A DNA stretch of 33,360 nt from Flavobacterium chungbukense. Its GTDB lineage: Bacteria; Bacteroidota; Bacteroidia; Flavobacteriales; Flavobacteriaceae. Below the pieces are notes generated by a model that saw only the letters and a list, made by a program, of their open reading frames with translations, was not told the origin of the DNA and ran no database searches. The stretch spans positions 1 to 33,360 of the forward strand of contig NZ_JAJGZV010000010.1 in assembly GCF_020805785.1 (NCBI RefSeq). The letters are read 5' to 3'. The translations under genes and the position numbers were made by a program. Positions within the stretch are counted from its first letter, which is position 1, and each line of letters opens with the position of its first letter. Shown piece after piece: positions 1 to 7,964 of the stretch.

Positions 1-45
1 TATAGAATACTATAATAATGAAAGAATAAAACTTAATTTAAAAGG

Positions 46-74
46 AATGAGCCCGATAAAATATCGAGCTCATT
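46..74. terminator. Imperfect hairpin at left edge
   Basis: AATGAGC (46-52) pairs with GCTCATT (68-74). After a C/A mismatch, CGATA pairs with TATCG around an AAA loop. It lies downstream of the minus-strand NADH dehydrogenase gene, and on that strand it is followed by a T-rich stretch, so it may terminate that gene. It could equally serve a plus-strand gene lying left of the window. I see no clear gene in 1-173. Confidence 0.45.
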
Positions 75-173
75 ATTATCAAATTTAATTATAAATTCGT
101 CCAAACTTTTGGGTGCAGTCTAATCTTAGATTTCGGCTTTTGTTTATCGCTTTCTTTAAGAATTTTGAATTCT

Positions 174-1439
174 TTAATTTGGTAGTTTTTTATCCGGTCT
201 GATGATCATTCTAAGTGATTGATCTTTTGCAAAATAAGCAACCATCCAGTTCCAAAAAGTATTCAATCTATTTCTATAAGTGATTAAAGAGATCAAGTGA
301 ATAAACAACCAGATAATCCAAGCAAAAAAGCCTTTAAAATGCCATTTCGGACTTGGCAAATCAACAACAGCTTTAGCTTTTCCAATGATTGCCATTGAGC
401 CTTTATCATGGTAAGTAAAACCTTTAAGTGGTTTGTTTGAAACCATTGCTTTAAAGTTTTTTGCTAGATTCAATCCCTGCTGAATGGCCACTTGTGCTAC
501 TTGCGGATGACCGTCAGGGAAATTTTTATCTCCAGATGCAATAGCGGTATCACCAATAGCATAAATATGATCGACACCATTTACTTTATTATATTCATCT
601 GTTGCCATTCGGCGTCCTCGTCCGTAACTTTCTTTCGGAATTCCTTCAAAGATTTTAGCCGAAACTCCTGCAGCCCAGATTAAGTTTTTGGTTTTTATAG
701 TTTCTCCATTTTCAAACACTACTGTGTCATCAACATAATCAACTACTTTAGTATTTAATTTTACTACAACTCCCAATTTTGTTAATGCTTCTAAAGTATC
801 TTTTTGAGATTCTTTACTCATTGGCGCTAATAATGCATCACCGCCATCAACCAAGTACACATTACTTGCAGAGGTATCCAATTCAGGATATTCTTTTAGA
901 AGAATACTTTTTCGCATTTCAGCAAACATTCCCGAAACCTCCACTCCTGTCGGCCCCCCTCCTGCTACCACAATTGTAAGTAATTTTCTGCGTTTACGCA
1001 TATCTTTACAAATTGCAGCTTTTTCAAGGTTTTTAAGCAACGTATTACGCATTACGATGGCATCATTTAATGTCTTCATCGGAATGGCGTTTTTCATTAC
1101 GTTTTCCATGCCAAAATAACTCGTTTCTGCTCCAGTAGCAAAAACAAGGTAATCGTATTCTAAATCTCCATTGCTTAAAGTAATTTTCTTTTCAGCAGGA
1201 GAAACAGATAATAATTCACCTAAACGAAACTGCAGATTTTTTTTACCTGCAAAAAATTTTCTAAAAGGATAACTTATGCTTGAAGGTTCCAAAAACGCTG
1301 TTGCGACTTGATATATAAGGGGTGGGAAAAAGTTATAATTATTCTTGTCTACAAGTGTTACTTGTATTTGAGGTTGGTTTACAAGCTCTTTTGCTAGATT
1401 AAGTCCTGCAAATCCACCTCCAATAATGACTATTTTCAT
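174..1439 (-). CDS. ndh: Type II NADH dehydrogenase (NDH-2), FAD-dependent
   Basis: A 421-residue single-subunit NADH:quinone oxidoreductase, expected to pass electrons from NADH to menaquinone at the inner face of the membrane without pumping protons. The N-terminal FAD-binding GGGFAG is at residues 7-12. A second Rossmann glycine motif, GGGPTG (160-165), fits NADH binding. The FAD-contacting YAIGD motif is near 295. The C-terminal part (about 365-402) is hydrophobic and aromatic (FFAWIIWLFIHLISL), as in the membrane-anchoring tail of this family. A consensus-like promoter sits just upstream (1478-1507), so the gene need not depend on the helicase gene before it. Directly past the stop, the +1 frame stays open for 28 codons with coding-like sequence (see findings), so the C-terminus may differ in relatives. 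Confidence 0.9.
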   Translation of the reverse strand: MKIVIIGGGFAGLNLAKELVNQPQIQVTLVDKNNYNFFPPLIYQVATAFLEPSSISYPFRKFFAGKKNLQFRLGELLSVSPAEKKITLSNGDLEYDYLVFATGAETSYFGMENVMKNAIPMKTLNDAIVMRNTLLKNLEKAAICKDMRKRRKLLTIVVAGGGPTGVEVSGMFAEMRKSILLKEYPELDTSASNVYLVDGGDALLAPMSKESQKDTLEALTKLGVVVKLNTKVVDYVDDTVVFENGETIKTKNLIWAAGVSAKIFEGIPKESYGRGRRMATDEYNKVNGVDHIYAIGDTAIASGDKNFPDGHPQVAQVAIQQGLNLAKNFKAMVSNKPLKGFTYHDKGSMAIIGKAKAVVDLPSPKWHFKGFFAWIIWLFIHLISLITYRNRLNTFWNWMVAYFAKDQSLRMIIRPDKKLPN

Positions 1440-1477
1440 ATATGTTGTATTAGGTAGGATTATAAAATAATTCCTTA

Positions 1478-1507
1478 TAAAAGTACAACTTTAATATGCA
1501 ATGACAA
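1478..1507 (-). promoter_or_regulatory. Bacteroidota-type promoter of ndh
   Basis: On the minus strand, TTG (1505-1507), exactly 19 bases, then TACTTTTA (1478-1485). This matches TTG-N19-TAnnTTTG except for the last base. The start codon lies 38 bases further on. Confidence 0.65.
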
Positions 1508-1519
1508 AAGTCATATTAT

Positions 1520-2854
1520 TTACTTTTTGAATTTTTTAACTGTTTTATCAACTATATCGATTTTGTTCTGTAAGACATAACTTGCCATTAGTTTTTCGAT
1601 TAGTTCGTCTTTCGTTAAATGATGAAAAACTGTTTTTATTTTTGTTTTTAAATCATCTGAAAGTTCATGATTTGGTTTTGTTTTGAAGATTTGCTTGGCC
1701 CACAAAAGCATATTATTTTCTTCTAGACTTTCTGCCGATGGTTTTTTAAATTGAGAAAATTTAATACCTAATTCTCTTTCAAAATCAGCAATTTCAAAAA
1801 CTTCTTCTTGTTGTAAAACAGTCAATGAAAGTCCGTTTGCTCCTGCCCTTGCGGTTCTTCCACTTCTGTGAACATAATTTTCGTAAGTGTCCGGTAGATG
1901 GTAATTAACCACATAAGCGATTTCTTTTACATCAATCCCCCTTGCTGCTAAATCGGTTGCAACTAGAATATTAATATGGCCTTCACGAAATTGTTCCATA
2001 ATTCTATCGCGAATTCCTTGTGTTAAGCTTCCATGAATTGCTCCAGAAGAAAATTTATTAATAGCAAGATTTTTGGCTAATTTATTAACTGCTGCTTTTG
2101 TTTTGCAGAAAATAATTCCACGTTCACCATCTCTTGAATTTAAGAAATGCATTAAAACTTCCAATTTCTCGATAGGATCTACAACAATATATTCGTGATT
2201 GATACTTTCGTTTCCAACTGTTTCCATGTTGGCGCTAATCTGAACCACATTTTTGTTCAAATAGTTCTGAATTAATTGTTTGATTGTTCCAGGAAGTGTT
2301 GCTGAAAACAATAAAGTGCGGTGTTTTTTAGGTATTTCAGCAACTATTTCGTCTAAACTTTCTTTAAGAATGGCTACCATTTCATCGGCTTCGTCTAAGA
2401 CTAAGTATTCCGTTTGCTTTATATCGATAGCTTTTCTCTGAATTAAATCGATTAAACGTCCCGGAGTAGCCACAACTATCTGCGCGCCTTCTTTTAATCT
2501 TTCTATTTGTGGCTTTATAGGTGTTCCTCCACAAATTGATGCGATTGAAATATTCGGAATATGTTTTGAAAAATTTTCTAAACTTCTAAAAATCTGCTGT
2601 CCAAGTTCTCTTGTTGGAACTAAAATTACAGCTTGTATCACAGTCGATTCTGAATTAACCAATTGTAAAATCGGTAATCCAAACGCAGCTGTTTTTCCTG
2701 TTCCTGTTTTGGCTAAACCAACAACATCATGATTTTCAGAAAGTAAAAGAGGAATTGTTTTTTGTTGAATTTCAGTAGGTTCAACAATATTTAATTCGCC
2801 TAAAGCTTTTAAAATTGGTGCTGAAAGTCCTAATGATGAGAATTGTTTAGACAT
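1520..2854 (-). CDS. DEAD-box ATP-dependent RNA helicase
   Basis: A 444-residue SF2 helicase that unwinds short RNA duplexes, likely in ribosome assembly or mRNA turnover in the cytosol. The full motif set is visible: Q-motif (F5 to Q30), Walker A AKTGTGKT (48-55), PTREL near 80, DEAD (154-157), SAT (184-186), the C-lobe ATDLAARGID (299-308) and HRSGRTARAG (329-338). The C-terminal extension after about residue 370 is short and lysine-rich, without the long RGG tail of many family members, so the specific orthologue (RhlE, DbpA or CshA type) is not clear. It is separated from the next upstream gene by a spacer with a long palindrome, suggesting its own transcription unit. The start ATG follows a purine/T-rich leader with no clear Shine-Dalgarno. 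Confidence 0.9.
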   Translation of the reverse strand: MSKQFSSLGLSAPILKALGELNIVEPTEIQQKTIPLLLSENHDVVGLAKTGTGKTAAFGLPILQLVNSESTVIQAVILVPTRELGQQIFRSLENFSKHIPNISIASICGGTPIKPQIERLKEGAQIVVATPGRLIDLIQRKAIDIKQTEYLVLDEADEMVAILKESLDEIVAEIPKKHRTLLFSATLPGTIKQLIQNYLNKNVVQISANMETVGNESINHEYIVVDPIEKLEVLMHFLNSRDGERGIIFCKTKAAVNKLAKNLAINKFSSGAIHGSLTQGIRDRIMEQFREGHINILVATDLAARGIDVKEIAYVVNYHLPDTYENYVHRSGRTARAGANGLSLTVLQQEEVFEIADFERELGIKFSQFKKPSAESLEENNMLLWAKQIFKTKPNHELSDDLKTKIKTVFHHLTKDELIEKLMASYVLQNKIDIVDKTVKKFKK

Positions 2855-2938
2855 GTTTTTTTTTTTTAGATTTTTGACTTTAGATTTTAGATTGTGTCAA
2901 AACCTTACTAAAGATTATACTGTTCTTTAAAACTATTG

Positions 2939-2982
2939 AACCATTAAGACATTTAGACTTATTTCTAAATATCTTAATGGTT
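2939..2982. repeat. 19-bp-arm palindrome between two helicase genes
   Basis: The arms 2939-2957 and 2964-2982 are complementary at 18 of 19 positions around a 6-base loop (CTTATT). It lies downstream of the DEAH helicase (minus strand) and upstream of the DEAD-box gene. There is no clean T-run directly after either arm, so it may be a dispersed palindromic repeat, a transcript-end stabiliser or a weak terminator. Short direct repeats of the type GACTTTAGA/TTTTAGATT flank it at about 2868-2890 and 3014-3035. Confidence 0.7.
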
Positions 2983-3048
2983 ATTTTATTTGAAGTTCCA
3001 TACGGAAACTTTATGACTTTAAACTTTAGACTTTCCGACTAAAAGTTA

Positions 3049-4587
3049 TCAATCCGGTTCGTTCATGATTTTCTCACGATATTTTTTACCGATTAATAAA
3101 GTTAATCTTTGTTTGTAATCGTCTACAAGCCATTCGCGATAATTTTTACTGCATTGGCTCAAGCATTTTGAATAACGTTTGATTCGATCTTCGATATCAT
3201 CGTCTAACTCTTTTGCTAAAGATTTCGCTTCTTGCAACGTTTCCGTATTGTCCACGCACATTGAAGAATGCTGTTCTAATGATTTATCTAAAACCACTTT
3301 AGAACGTAAATTTTGTTTTATAATTAATTTATGCTCTTCATCTACATCAAATGTAACATCAGCTGTTTTGCTGAATTTAGCTCTCAATTCTGGTGGCATG
3401 CTGTATTTAAAAAACATTTCAATTTCTTGGTCATCACGAAGATTTTCCAAATAAAATTCAGGCGATTTAAAAATGTGCTGCCAGTTTACAGGATCACTCC
3501 ATAAACCAAAACGTGCCGCGTTATTTCCTAAATCAATAACTGTAAACTCATCTTTTCCTGGCAGTTTACGAGATCCACGACCAATCATTTGGAAATATAA
3601 AGTCAATGATTTAGTTGCTCTATTCAAAATGATTGTTTCTACAGTTGGCTCATCAAAACCAGTTGTTAAGATCCCAACAGAAGTCAAAATCGCATCTGGA
3701 GTCTTTTTAAACCATTGCAAGATATCTTTACGTTCTTCAGAACTGCTAGTATTATCAAGATGTCTAATATCATAACCCGCTTCTCTAAAAGTTTCATAAA
3801 CATATAAAGAAGTGTGAATACCGTTATTAAAAATCAATGTCTTTTTACCCAAAGAGCGTTCTGTATACGCATGAAGAAGTTTTTCTTGCATCAAGGTATT
3901 AGTATACAAATCATCTGATGATTTAACCGTATAATCACCATTGATACCAACTTTTAAAGATGTCAAACCAACATCATAACTGTAAGTTGTTGCTCTAGCC
4001 AAGAAACCTTTGTCAATTAATGATCCAATTGTATCTCCTACAATAAGTTCATTATAACTTTGGTGCATTGGCAATTTAATATTTGAACTCAAAGGTGTTG
4101 CTGTTACTCCAAGAATAAAGGCATTTTTAAATGAGTTTAATAATTTTCTAAATGAATTATAATGTGCCTCATCAATAATTACTAAACCAATATTATCCAA
4201 ATGAAGTTTTTCATCATTAATACGGTTTTTTAAAGTTTCAACCATTGCCACAAAACATGAAAAATCATTCTGATCGGGCAATTCTTTTACTTTACTATTG
4301 ATTATTTTGTTCGTTACACCAAAACCTGTTAACATTTTTGAAGTTTGTTTACAAAGTTCGATACGGTGCGTTAAAACCACAACTTTTTTATCATTATGAG
4401 AGAGATAACGACGAACGATTTCAGAAAAAATTACCGTTTTCCCACCTCCTGTCGGAAGTTGGTACAGTAAATGATGTTTTGGAGGAGCATTGTCTAAACG
4501 GTCAAAAATGGCGTCTATGTCGCCTTTTTGGTATGCATAAAGTTCTTTCTTCTCTTCTCTTTGTATTTCTAAAGTGTTTTGAGACAT
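3049..4587 (-). CDS. DEAD/DEAH-type SF2 helicase (UvrB/Res-like)
   Basis: A 512-residue DNA or RNA helicase of the broad ResIII/Ssl2-like group. Visible motifs are Walker A PTGGGKT (45-51), motif Ia VLTHRIEL (71-78), DEAH (139-142), TATP motif III (162-165), and C-lobe motifs including TTGFDEP (308-314) and QMIGRGSR (333-340). The remaining 120 or so residues are charged and mostly helical with no nuclease motif that I recognise. No restriction or methylase gene is adjacent, so this is probably a stand-alone housekeeping helicase of Bacteroidota, not part of a type III restriction system. A good -7 element (4608-4615) lies 20 bases before the start. The DUF6155-like gene lies upstream on the same strand. 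Confidence 0.85.
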   Translation of the reverse strand: MSQNTLEIQREEKKELYAYQKGDIDAIFDRLDNAPPKHHLLYQLPTGGGKTVIFSEIVRRYLSHNDKKVVVLTHRIELCKQTSKMLTGFGVTNKIINSKVKELPDQNDFSCFVAMVETLKNRINDEKLHLDNIGLVIIDEAHYNSFRKLLNSFKNAFILGVTATPLSSNIKLPMHQSYNELIVGDTIGSLIDKGFLARATTYSYDVGLTSLKVGINGDYTVKSSDDLYTNTLMQEKLLHAYTERSLGKKTLIFNNGIHTSLYVYETFREAGYDIRHLDNTSSSEERKDILQWFKKTPDAILTSVGILTTGFDEPTVETIILNRATKSLTLYFQMIGRGSRKLPGKDEFTVIDLGNNAARFGLWSDPVNWQHIFKSPEFYLENLRDDQEIEMFFKYSMPPELRAKFSKTADVTFDVDEEHKLIIKQNLRSKVVLDKSLEQHSSMCVDNTETLQEAKSLAKELDDDIEDRIKRYSKCLSQCSKNYREWLVDDYKQRLTLLIGKKYREKIMNEPD

Positions 4588-4607
4588 TGTTTATTTTTGG
4601 ATTTTTG

Positions 4608-4615
4608 CAAAAATA
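4608..4615 (-). promoter_or_regulatory. -7 element TATTTTTG of the DEAH helicase gene
   Basis: The minus strand reads TATTTTTG, a full match to TAnnTTTG, 20 bases before the start codon. The triplet 19 bases upstream is ATG, not TTG, so the -33 box is poor. Confidence 0.5.
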
Positions 4616-4696
4616 CATCGAAAAAACAGTTATTCATCTTATTTTAACCTAAAATAAATGTTTTTTTAAAAGAAAGATTTTTTATGGGAAGTGGTT

Positions 4697-5230
4697 TTAG
4701 TAGTCGATTTTGTCTAAAATTGCTTCAAAATCGTACTTATTTTTCCATTTTTGCTGCAAAGTTTCTTCATAAATGGAATTAATTCGCAATTTAAAATCAT
4801 TAAAAATTCCATTTGAGATAATAAAATTAACAGCTTGATCGAACGAATTAAAGATACTTTTGTAAAACAATTCTTGCTTGATTAAATTTTGAGAAGAAAA
4901 CGTTTGCGCAATTTCGATATTGTACAACATAATATCTGCTACAATATAAGAATCAACACCAAGCATTATAAAATGTTTGATTAATTTTTGAGCAACCGAT
5001 CTTCGCATTTTAGCTTTTGGGCGCCATTTTGCACCAGGTTTTTTTATCGGAAAATATTCTTGCGAAATTTTGACTTTAGCTTCTTGCAGTAATTTGTCTT
5101 CTTTCGGGTTAAATACAAAGTCGTAATATGTTTTTACTGGAGCAAATTTCTCGTACAATTCAATCAATTGTTCTTCTAATTGTCCCTTCGTTAATTCGCC
5201 TAAATATTTTTTTAAATCTCTTTTACTCAT
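4697..5230 (-). CDS. DUF6155-like conserved protein
   Basis: A 177-residue soluble protein of unknown function. It opens with a charged helix (SKRDLKKYLGELTKGQLEEQ) and continues with predicted helices containing FNPKEDKLLQEAK and a basic PGAKWRPKAKMRRSVAQ segment (about 64-82). I recall this arrangement from the DUF6155 family of Bacteroidota, but the assignment is from memory. No catalytic motif is visible. It lies 109 bases upstream of the DEAH helicase on the same strand, so co-expression is possible but not certain because the helicase has its own -7 element. The basic, helicase-linked context would fit a nucleic-acid-related role; that is inference only. Confidence 0.6.
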   Translation of the reverse strand: MSKRDLKKYLGELTKGQLEEQLIELYEKFAPVKTYYDFVFNPKEDKLLQEAKVKISQEYFPIKKPGAKWRPKAKMRRSVAQKLIKHFIMLGVDSYIVADIMLYNIEIAQTFSSQNLIKQELFYKSIFNSFDQAVNFIISNGIFNDFKLRINSIYEETLQQKWKNKYDFEAILDKIDY

Positions 5231-5234
5231 AGAG

Positions 5235-5265
5235 TAAAGATAATTTTCAATTTTTTAAATTCCAA
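5235..5265 (-). promoter_or_regulatory. Candidate promoter with almost no leader (DUF6155-like gene)
   Basis: The minus strand has TTG (5263-5265), 20 bases, then TATCTTTA (5235-5242), 7 of 8 to consensus with its last base changed. The start codon (5230) begins 5 bases after the -7 element, so a transcript from here would be leaderless or nearly so. Confidence 0.4.
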
Positions 5266-5335
5266 ATTGCAATTTTTACCCTATTTAACTTATTTAATTT
5301 TGAATTTTTAAATTCTAAAATCAATCCAGAATCCT

Positions 5336-5343
5336 TAATTTTG
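5336..5343 (+). promoter_or_regulatory. -7 element TAATTTTG
   Basis: A full match to TAnnTTTG, 27 bases before the DUF3817 start. No TTG at the right distance upstream. Confidence 0.45.
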
Positions 5344-5370
5344 CTGGCATAAAACTTAAAAAATACATAC

Positions 5371-5664
5371 ATGCTCAAGATTTTCAAAGTTACCGCCATT
5401 CTAGAAGGAATCTCTTATTTAGTATTATTTGCTAATATGTTGATTATCAAAAATAACAATCCTGAACTTTACCACACCTTATTACGTCCTTTAGGAATGA
5501 CGCATGGTGTTTTATTTATAGGATATATTATTTTAGCTTTTTTATTGAAAAAATCAATGAATTGGGATTTAAAAACTTTTGCAATTATTTTAGTTGCTTC
5601 ACTTATTCCGTTTGGAACTTTCTATATCGAGAAAAAATATTTAGAAACTAAAGCAAATGCATAA
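5371..5664 (+). CDS. DUF3817 small membrane protein
   Basis: A 97-residue integral membrane protein with three hydrophobic segments (about 5-26, 45-62 and 70-85) and the family-type pattern EGISYLVLF near the N-terminus followed by RPLGMTHGVLF (39-49). DUF3817 proteins are small membrane proteins of unknown activity, sometimes fused to or next to transporters. The last 8 bases overlap the start of the mechanosensitive channel gene (ATG at 5657 inside its final codons), which suggests translational coupling and a shared envelope role. A -7 element is at 5336-5343. Confidence 0.8.
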   Translation: MLKIFKVTAILEGISYLVLFANMLIIKNNNPELYHTLLRPLGMTHGVLFIGYIILAFLLKKSMNWDLKTFAIILVASLIPFGTFYIEKKYLETKANA

Positions 5665-6904
5665 GCTTTTGGAGAAAATATTTAACTTTTTATATCCTGT
5701 TTTTAGAGATTGGGGAATGAGCCGCAATGTTGCTTCTTATACCAGTTTAATCTTTAATATTGCTATTTTAGTAGCATTGGCTTACATAATTTATTATGTG
5801 GCCAAATTTATCTTAGTTACCTTAACGGCTGTTTTTGCGCAACGCACCAAAACAAAATTTGACGACTATCTAATTCAAAACAAGACCACTAGATACACCG
5901 CCTATTTAATTCCGTTTTTCTTTATTTATAAAGCTGTTCCCGTAATTTTGGATAAATACGAATATTGGGAATCAATCTTCGGAAAAATCGTTGGCATCTA
6001 TATCGTATTACTTGGATTGTGGATTGTCAGAACGATTTTTAATTCATTACGTGATTATTTAAAACAAAAACCAGAATACAGCGACAAACCAATTGATAGT
6101 TTCGTTCAAGTTATCATGATTATCCTTTGGATTTTTGGAGTTGCGATGATTATTTCTACTCTATTCGGAATCAAAAGAGGCGAATTGTTAACTATTTTAG
6201 GAACGCTTTCGGCAATTATTATCTTGATTTTCAGAGATACGATTCTTGGATTTGTTTCGAGTGTTCAAGTGGCAATAAACGACATGGTCCGAATTGGCGA
6301 TTGGATTACAATGGACAAATTTGGAGCGGATGGAGATGTAATTGAAATCAATTTAACGACAGTAAAAGTTCGAAATTTTGACAATACCATCACTACAATT
6401 CCAACTTATGCATTGAGTTCGGATTCTTTTCAAAACTGGCGCGGTATGCAAAAATCTGAAGGAAGACGTATCAAAAGACATGTTTTGATAAAAAGCAGTA
6501 CGATTCGTTTTCTAAATGATGAAGATTTGTATCAATTACGAAAAGTACAGTTGATAACATCTTATATAGAGAGCAGACAAGCCGAAATTGAGAAATATAA
6601 TGATCTGCGAGGCATTGATAAAACGCTTTCACTAAATGGTCGAAACATGACTAATTTAGGTTTGTTTAGAAAATATATCATGCAATATCTTATGGATCAT
6701 CCTGGATTAAATAAAGATATGCATATTATGTGCAGACAATTACAGTCTACTGCGCATGGAGTTCCGTTAGAAATTTATGTTTTTTCGAGTGACAAACGTT
6801 GGGCAAACTACGAATATATTATGTCTGATATTTTCGATCATGTTATGGCTTCCGTAAAATATTTTGACCTTGAAATTTTTGAATTACCGTCAACATTGAA
6901 TTAG
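5657..6904 (+). CDS. MscS-family mechanosensitive ion channel
   Basis: A 415-residue channel of the small-conductance mechanosensitive family, closest in layout to YbdG/YnaI-type members. Several hydrophobic segments cover about 27-50, 70-90, 108-125 and 145-200. The pore-helix and beta-domain junction reads RDTILGFVSSVQVAINDMVRIGDWITM, matching the conserved MscS block (GFVSSV..NDMVRIGDW). A long cytosolic C-terminal alpha/beta domain follows (about 230-415). It should open on membrane tension to release solutes during osmotic downshock. Its start overlaps the DUF3817 gene. A strong hairpin terminator lies 43 bases past the stop. Confidence 0.88.
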   Translation: MHKLLEKIFNFLYPVFRDWGMSRNVASYTSLIFNIAILVALAYIIYYVAKFILVTLTAVFAQRTKTKFDDYLIQNKTTRYTAYLIPFFFIYKAVPVILDKYEYWESIFGKIVGIYIVLLGLWIVRTIFNSLRDYLKQKPEYSDKPIDSFVQVIMIILWIFGVAMIISTLFGIKRGELLTILGTLSAIIILIFRDTILGFVSSVQVAINDMVRIGDWITMDKFGADGDVIEINLTTVKVRNFDNTITTIPTYALSSDSFQNWRGMQKSEGRRIKRHVLIKSSTIRFLNDEDLYQLRKVQLITSYIESRQAEIEKYNDLRGIDKTLSLNGRNMTNLGLFRKYIMQYLMDHPGLNKDMHIMCRQLQSTAHGVPLEIYVFSSDKRWANYEYIMSDIFDHVMASVKYFDLEIFELPSTLN

Positions 6905-6920
6905 TTTTCTTTGTTTCAGG

Positions 6921-7045
6921 TTTAACCGCAAAGGACGCTAAGATTTACGCAAAGTTCGCAAAGTTTTTTTTCATAAATCTTTGCGAACTTTGTGTTTTTT
7001 GTGACATACCGTATATTAAAAAACCTTTCGTTCTTTGCGTTTAAA
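6921..7045. repeat. Nested palindromic element between convergent genes
   Basis: Outer arms 6921-6937 and 7029-7045 are complementary at 15 of 17 positions. Inside lies a perfect 14-bp inverted repeat, CAAAGTTCGCAAAG (6950-6963) with 6979-6992. The element fills nearly the whole gap between the stop codons of the channel gene and the small lipoprotein gene. TTCGCAAAG/CGCAAAG words are typical of dispersed spacers in Flavobacterium genomes, as I recall. Confidence 0.7.
6948..7000 (+). terminator. Terminator after the MscS gene
   Basis: A 14-bp perfect stem (6950-6963 with 6979-6992), extended by C-G and G-U pairs, followed by TTTTTT at 6995-7000. It forms the core of the larger palindromic element. 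Confidence 0.65.
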
Positions 7046-7462
7046 TTATTTAGCAATTTCCTCAAAAACAAATTCAGAATTATTATATTCAATTGGAACT
7101 TCTGGAACAAAACAAGGGAGATTAAAATATGTTCCAATAACTCCTTTACCTAAATAAAGTTTTTCATTTTTCTTTAAAATAGCCAATGGAACTCTTTTCC
7201 AAGAGCCTCCAAAAGAGATATAATGATAATCGCCTCTAAGTGTATCACCCCTTAAATCACCTCTTACGTCTCCAGAATCTTTTCCTGTTCCGTAGTGAGA
7301 AATTTCATAACGTCCGAAAAAGCGTTTGTCGTTCATATTGATATCTAAAATTGCTGTATCTTTTTTATTTACAGCACGATATAAAGTACGGTGGTATTTA
7401 TCCTTGTCTTCTTTAGAATTACAGGAAATGAATAGTACGCAGAAAAACAGAAATAATCTCAT
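7046..7462 (-). CDS. Small lipoprotein of unknown function
   Basis: A 138-residue protein starting MRLFLFFCVLFISCNSKEDK: a short hydrophobic signal ending in a lipobox (LFISC), so SPII cleavage at Cys14 is predicted. The charged residues after the Cys fit surface export in Bacteroidota. The mature part has alternating short strands with many Gly/Tyr/Asp residues (GTGKDSGDVRGDLRGDTLRG, then a WKRVPLA segment), like a small beta-sandwich. I do not recognise a family. It is transcribed towards the channel gene and divergently from the gene at 7544; the spacer holds back-to-back -7 elements. Confidence 0.75.
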   Translation of the reverse strand: MRLFLFFCVLFISCNSKEDKDKYHRTLYRAVNKKDTAILDINMNDKRFFGRYEISHYGTGKDSGDVRGDLRGDTLRGDYHYISFGGSWKRVPLAILKKNEKLYLGKGVIGTYFNLPCFVPEVPIEYNNSEFVFEEIAK

Positions 7463-7480
7463 ATTTTATTTTTATAAAAA

Positions 7481-7488
7481 CAAAAATA
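7481..7488 (-). promoter_or_regulatory. -7 element TATTTTTG of the lipoprotein gene
   Basis: A full match to TAnnTTTG on the minus strand, 18 bases before the start codon. No TTG at the expected distance. Confidence 0.4.
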
Positions 7489-7504
7489 GGTTTTTACCGT
7501 GGGA

Positions 7505-7512
7505 TAATTTTG
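7505..7512 (+). promoter_or_regulatory. -7 element TAATTTTG
   Basis: A full match to TAnnTTTG, 31 bases before the start of the 135-aa gene. No TTG 19 bases upstream. Confidence 0.4.
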
Positions 7513-7543
7513 TTAACTTTAAAGAAAACTAAAAAGAAAAAAA

Positions 7544-7951
7544 ATGGAAGATAGAGACACTTTTTTAAAAGAATTCAGAGGCGAAACTTTAGGAACCGTA
7601 AGTGCTCAATCTTCTCCAGATGAGATCTTTCAAAACCAGACCATCAGACCGATTTTAAAACTCCAGAATGATTTGTTTATTGCAGTTTTTATTAATTATG
7701 TGAATAAAAATAAACCTGATTTTTATTCTTACACGGTTGAGAAGAAACTTCAAACCATCGAAAATTCCATTCAAAAAGACATTAAATTTAGAAATTCTCT
7801 GAAAGGAATTGTAATGGCGCTTTTTACAATTGAAGAATACGATACATACATTCAAAATTCATCAAGTTTGAATAAAAGAATGATGAATTTATTGATCGAT
7901 AGATTGAAAAGTCAGGTACAGTTATTTGAAGTAGAATCTGATTTGAAATAA
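7544..7951 (+). CDS. Conserved hypothetical protein, probably helical
   Basis: A 135-residue cytosolic protein with no signal peptide or membrane segment. It begins MEDRDTFLKEFRGETLGTVS and continues with amphipathic helices; the middle is aromatic and lysine-rich (NYVNKNKPDFYSYTVEKK) and the C-terminus has LNKRMMNLLIDRLKSQVQ. I recall similar proteins in Flavobacteriaceae, sometimes labelled glyoxalase, but I see no VOC metal-ligand pattern here, so that label looks wrong. It is followed after 13 bases by the 153-residue gene, so the two probably form an operon. Confidence 0.75.
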   Translation: MEDRDTFLKEFRGETLGTVSAQSSPDEIFQNQTIRPILKLQNDLFIAVFINYVNKNKPDFYSYTVEKKLQTIENSIQKDIKFRNSLKGIVMALFTIEEYDTYIQNSSSLNKRMMNLLIDRLKSQVQLFEVESDLK

Positions 7952-7964
7952 AAAATATTATAGA

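Noticed and set aside
492..979. Plus-strand open frames inside ndh
   Set aside because: They lie opposite a clear NDH-2 gene, have no family features and use unlikely residue mixes (serine/phenylalanine-rich).
3179..3775. Plus-strand frames opposite the DEAH helicase
   Set aside because: Antisense shadows of a gene with intact helicase motifs; no promoter or start context.
3049..4587. Type III restriction subunit or defence helicase
   Set aside because: No nuclease motif in the C-terminal part and no methylase or other defence gene next to it.
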